From Candidatus Eisenbacteria bacterium (GTDB lineage Bacteria > Eisenbacteria > RBG-16-71-46 > SZUA-252), in contig VBOW01000070.1 in assembly GCA_005893275.1 (NCBI GenBank), positions 1-60,143 of the forward strand: DNA of 60,143 nt, given 5' to 3'. Below the pieces are notes generated by a model. The model worked only from the letters and a program-made list of their open reading frames with translations. It made no database searches and had not been told where the DNA came from. Each line of letters starts with the position of its first letter. The first letter of the stretch is position 1. Below, one piece after another: positions 58,598-60,143 of the stretch. The position numbers were made by a program, and so were the translations under genes.

Positions 58598-58837
58598 GTG
58601 TTGGACGAAAAGGGCGTGCTTCGGTCGAGCAACATCCCCAACAAGTACGAGTTGATCGTCGTAGCCGCCAAGGAGGCGCGCCGCCTTAACGAGCTGAGCC
58701 GCCAGACGGGACTCCATCCGGGCGGCAAGGTGACGAACGTCGCCCTCGAGGAAGCGCTCAAGGGCAATGTGCTCTACCGGTACCGGGCCGAATCGGAGGA
58801 GTTGCGGGCGGAGACACCGGAGAGCGTCGAGGAGTAG
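58598..58837 (+). CDS. rpoZ: RNA polymerase omega-like protein, copy 2
   Basis: 79 residues from the GTG at 58598 with GGGAGGA 4 nt upstream (a TTG follows immediately). The sequence is almost the same as copy 1 (54509): NIPNKYELIVVAAKEARRLN, ELSRQTGLHPGGKVTNVALE. The DNA just upstream also matches (GCGAATCTC...GAGGA). Differences are at S/L, S/H, L/P, A/G, T/S, N/R, P/A and T/V. It lies between Hsp20 and GroES. Confidence 0.85.
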   Translation: MLDEKGVLRSSNIPNKYELIVVAAKEARRLNELSRQTGLHPGGKVTNVALEEALKGNVLYRYRAESEELRAETPESVEE

Positions 58838-59197
58838 CGGTACCGCGGCGGGTGCGCTTCTGGCAGTGGGTTGCCCCGTTTGGGCCGTTTTGGGGCGGGC
58901 CGCCTGTTGGACATGGGTGGGCTGGAAGCCTGCGTGAGTATAGGTTTTAGGTCCCACTGCCTACAAGCCGCATGCCGTTTGGGCAACCTCCGGCGAAGGC
59001 GGCCGGGATGGGCGCGGTGGGCGCGACGTGCCGTGATCCCCCAAGCCGGGGTCACGCCTCGGCTTCGCGGAGGGGCGATTCTCGGCGCCCGGCGGGGGCA
59101 CGGGCCGTGCATCTCCTAGGGATAGGAAGCGGGAGGGACAGGCCCGCTTTGCCCAATTGTCACAGCGAGATTCCATCACACGAAGGAGTGTCTGACG
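58838..59197. other. Intergenic region before groES
   Basis: No gene recognised in this GC-rich stretch. I looked for the CIRCE element (TTAGCACTC-N9-GAGTGCTAA) upstream of groES and did not see it, so HrcA control is not supported. The end GAAGGAG (about 59181) may serve groES. Confidence 0.5.

Positions 59198-60143
<946 letters not shown>

Noticed and set aside
58838-59197. CIRCE element upstream of groES
   Set aside because: TTAGCACTC-N9-GAGTGCTAA was looked for and not found.

Overview
The window opens inside tuf and carries the whole S10-spc-alpha supercluster in the classical bacterial order (rpsJ to rplQ, including secY, adk, map, infA, rpmJ, rpoA). It closes inside groEL, after Hsp20, an RNA polymerase omega-like gene and groES. 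Between these two housekeeping ends, from about 18 to 54 kb, lies accessory DNA. The base composition is GC-rich. Many secreted proteins end in FlgD-like / Por-type (type IX-like) C-terminal tails, and there is a PorV-like outer-membrane protein. Together these suggest a Gram-negative bacterium of the FCB-related candidate phyla; 'Candidatus Eisenbacteria'-like is my best guess, but it is an inference from protein style and is not proven.

1-15.95 kb: translation operon with 1-14 nt overlaps and short gaps, closed by a strong intrinsic terminator (15922-15952). That terminator lies inside the 5' end of the next open frame, a GHL10-type secreted glycosidase-like protein. L5 has an unusual Lys/Ala-rich N-terminal extension and L17 an unusual low-complexity C-terminal tail.

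17.1-24.5 kb: two VOC proteins, tRNA-Asn(GTT) with encoded CCA, a DJ-1/PfpI protein, small membrane proteins, remnants of IS3- and IS630-type transposases, and a cluster of full and decayed copies of a small two-helix membrane protein and a short basic 'KGVxAAIxxARKLA' module. A family of two-hairpin repeats starts at the tRNA 3' end and recurs near 46.4, 47.4 and 53.1 kb.

24.5-28.7 kb: a UvrD-like SF1 helicase faces away from an AlbA_2/Schlafen-like protein, followed by a truncated DUF262 (GmrSD-like) gene fused to a sigma-factor fragment. This is the best candidate for a defence-type module.

29-47.4 kb: surface and secreted proteins (1128-residue FG-GAP protein, beta-propellers, subtilase, PorV-like protein and others), a LuxR-type regulator, one intact IS3-family element (37381-38664), and many gene fragments (integrase, protein kinase, sorting tails). 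This is a recombining, decaying region.

47.8-54.5 kb: a nucleotidyl-cyclase-like protein, a deleted tyrosine recombinase, a PAP2 phosphatase, and two 236-residue paralogues (51046-51756 and 53214-53924) flanking a metzincin-like protease whose first zinc ligand is Gln. 54.1-60.1 kb: ACT protein, two nearly identical omega-like genes, an XRE regulator with a divergent promoter/inverted-repeat region, an ABM-fold protein, a secreted protein, Hsp20 and GroES/GroEL.

All calls come from reading the sequence; no database search was run.
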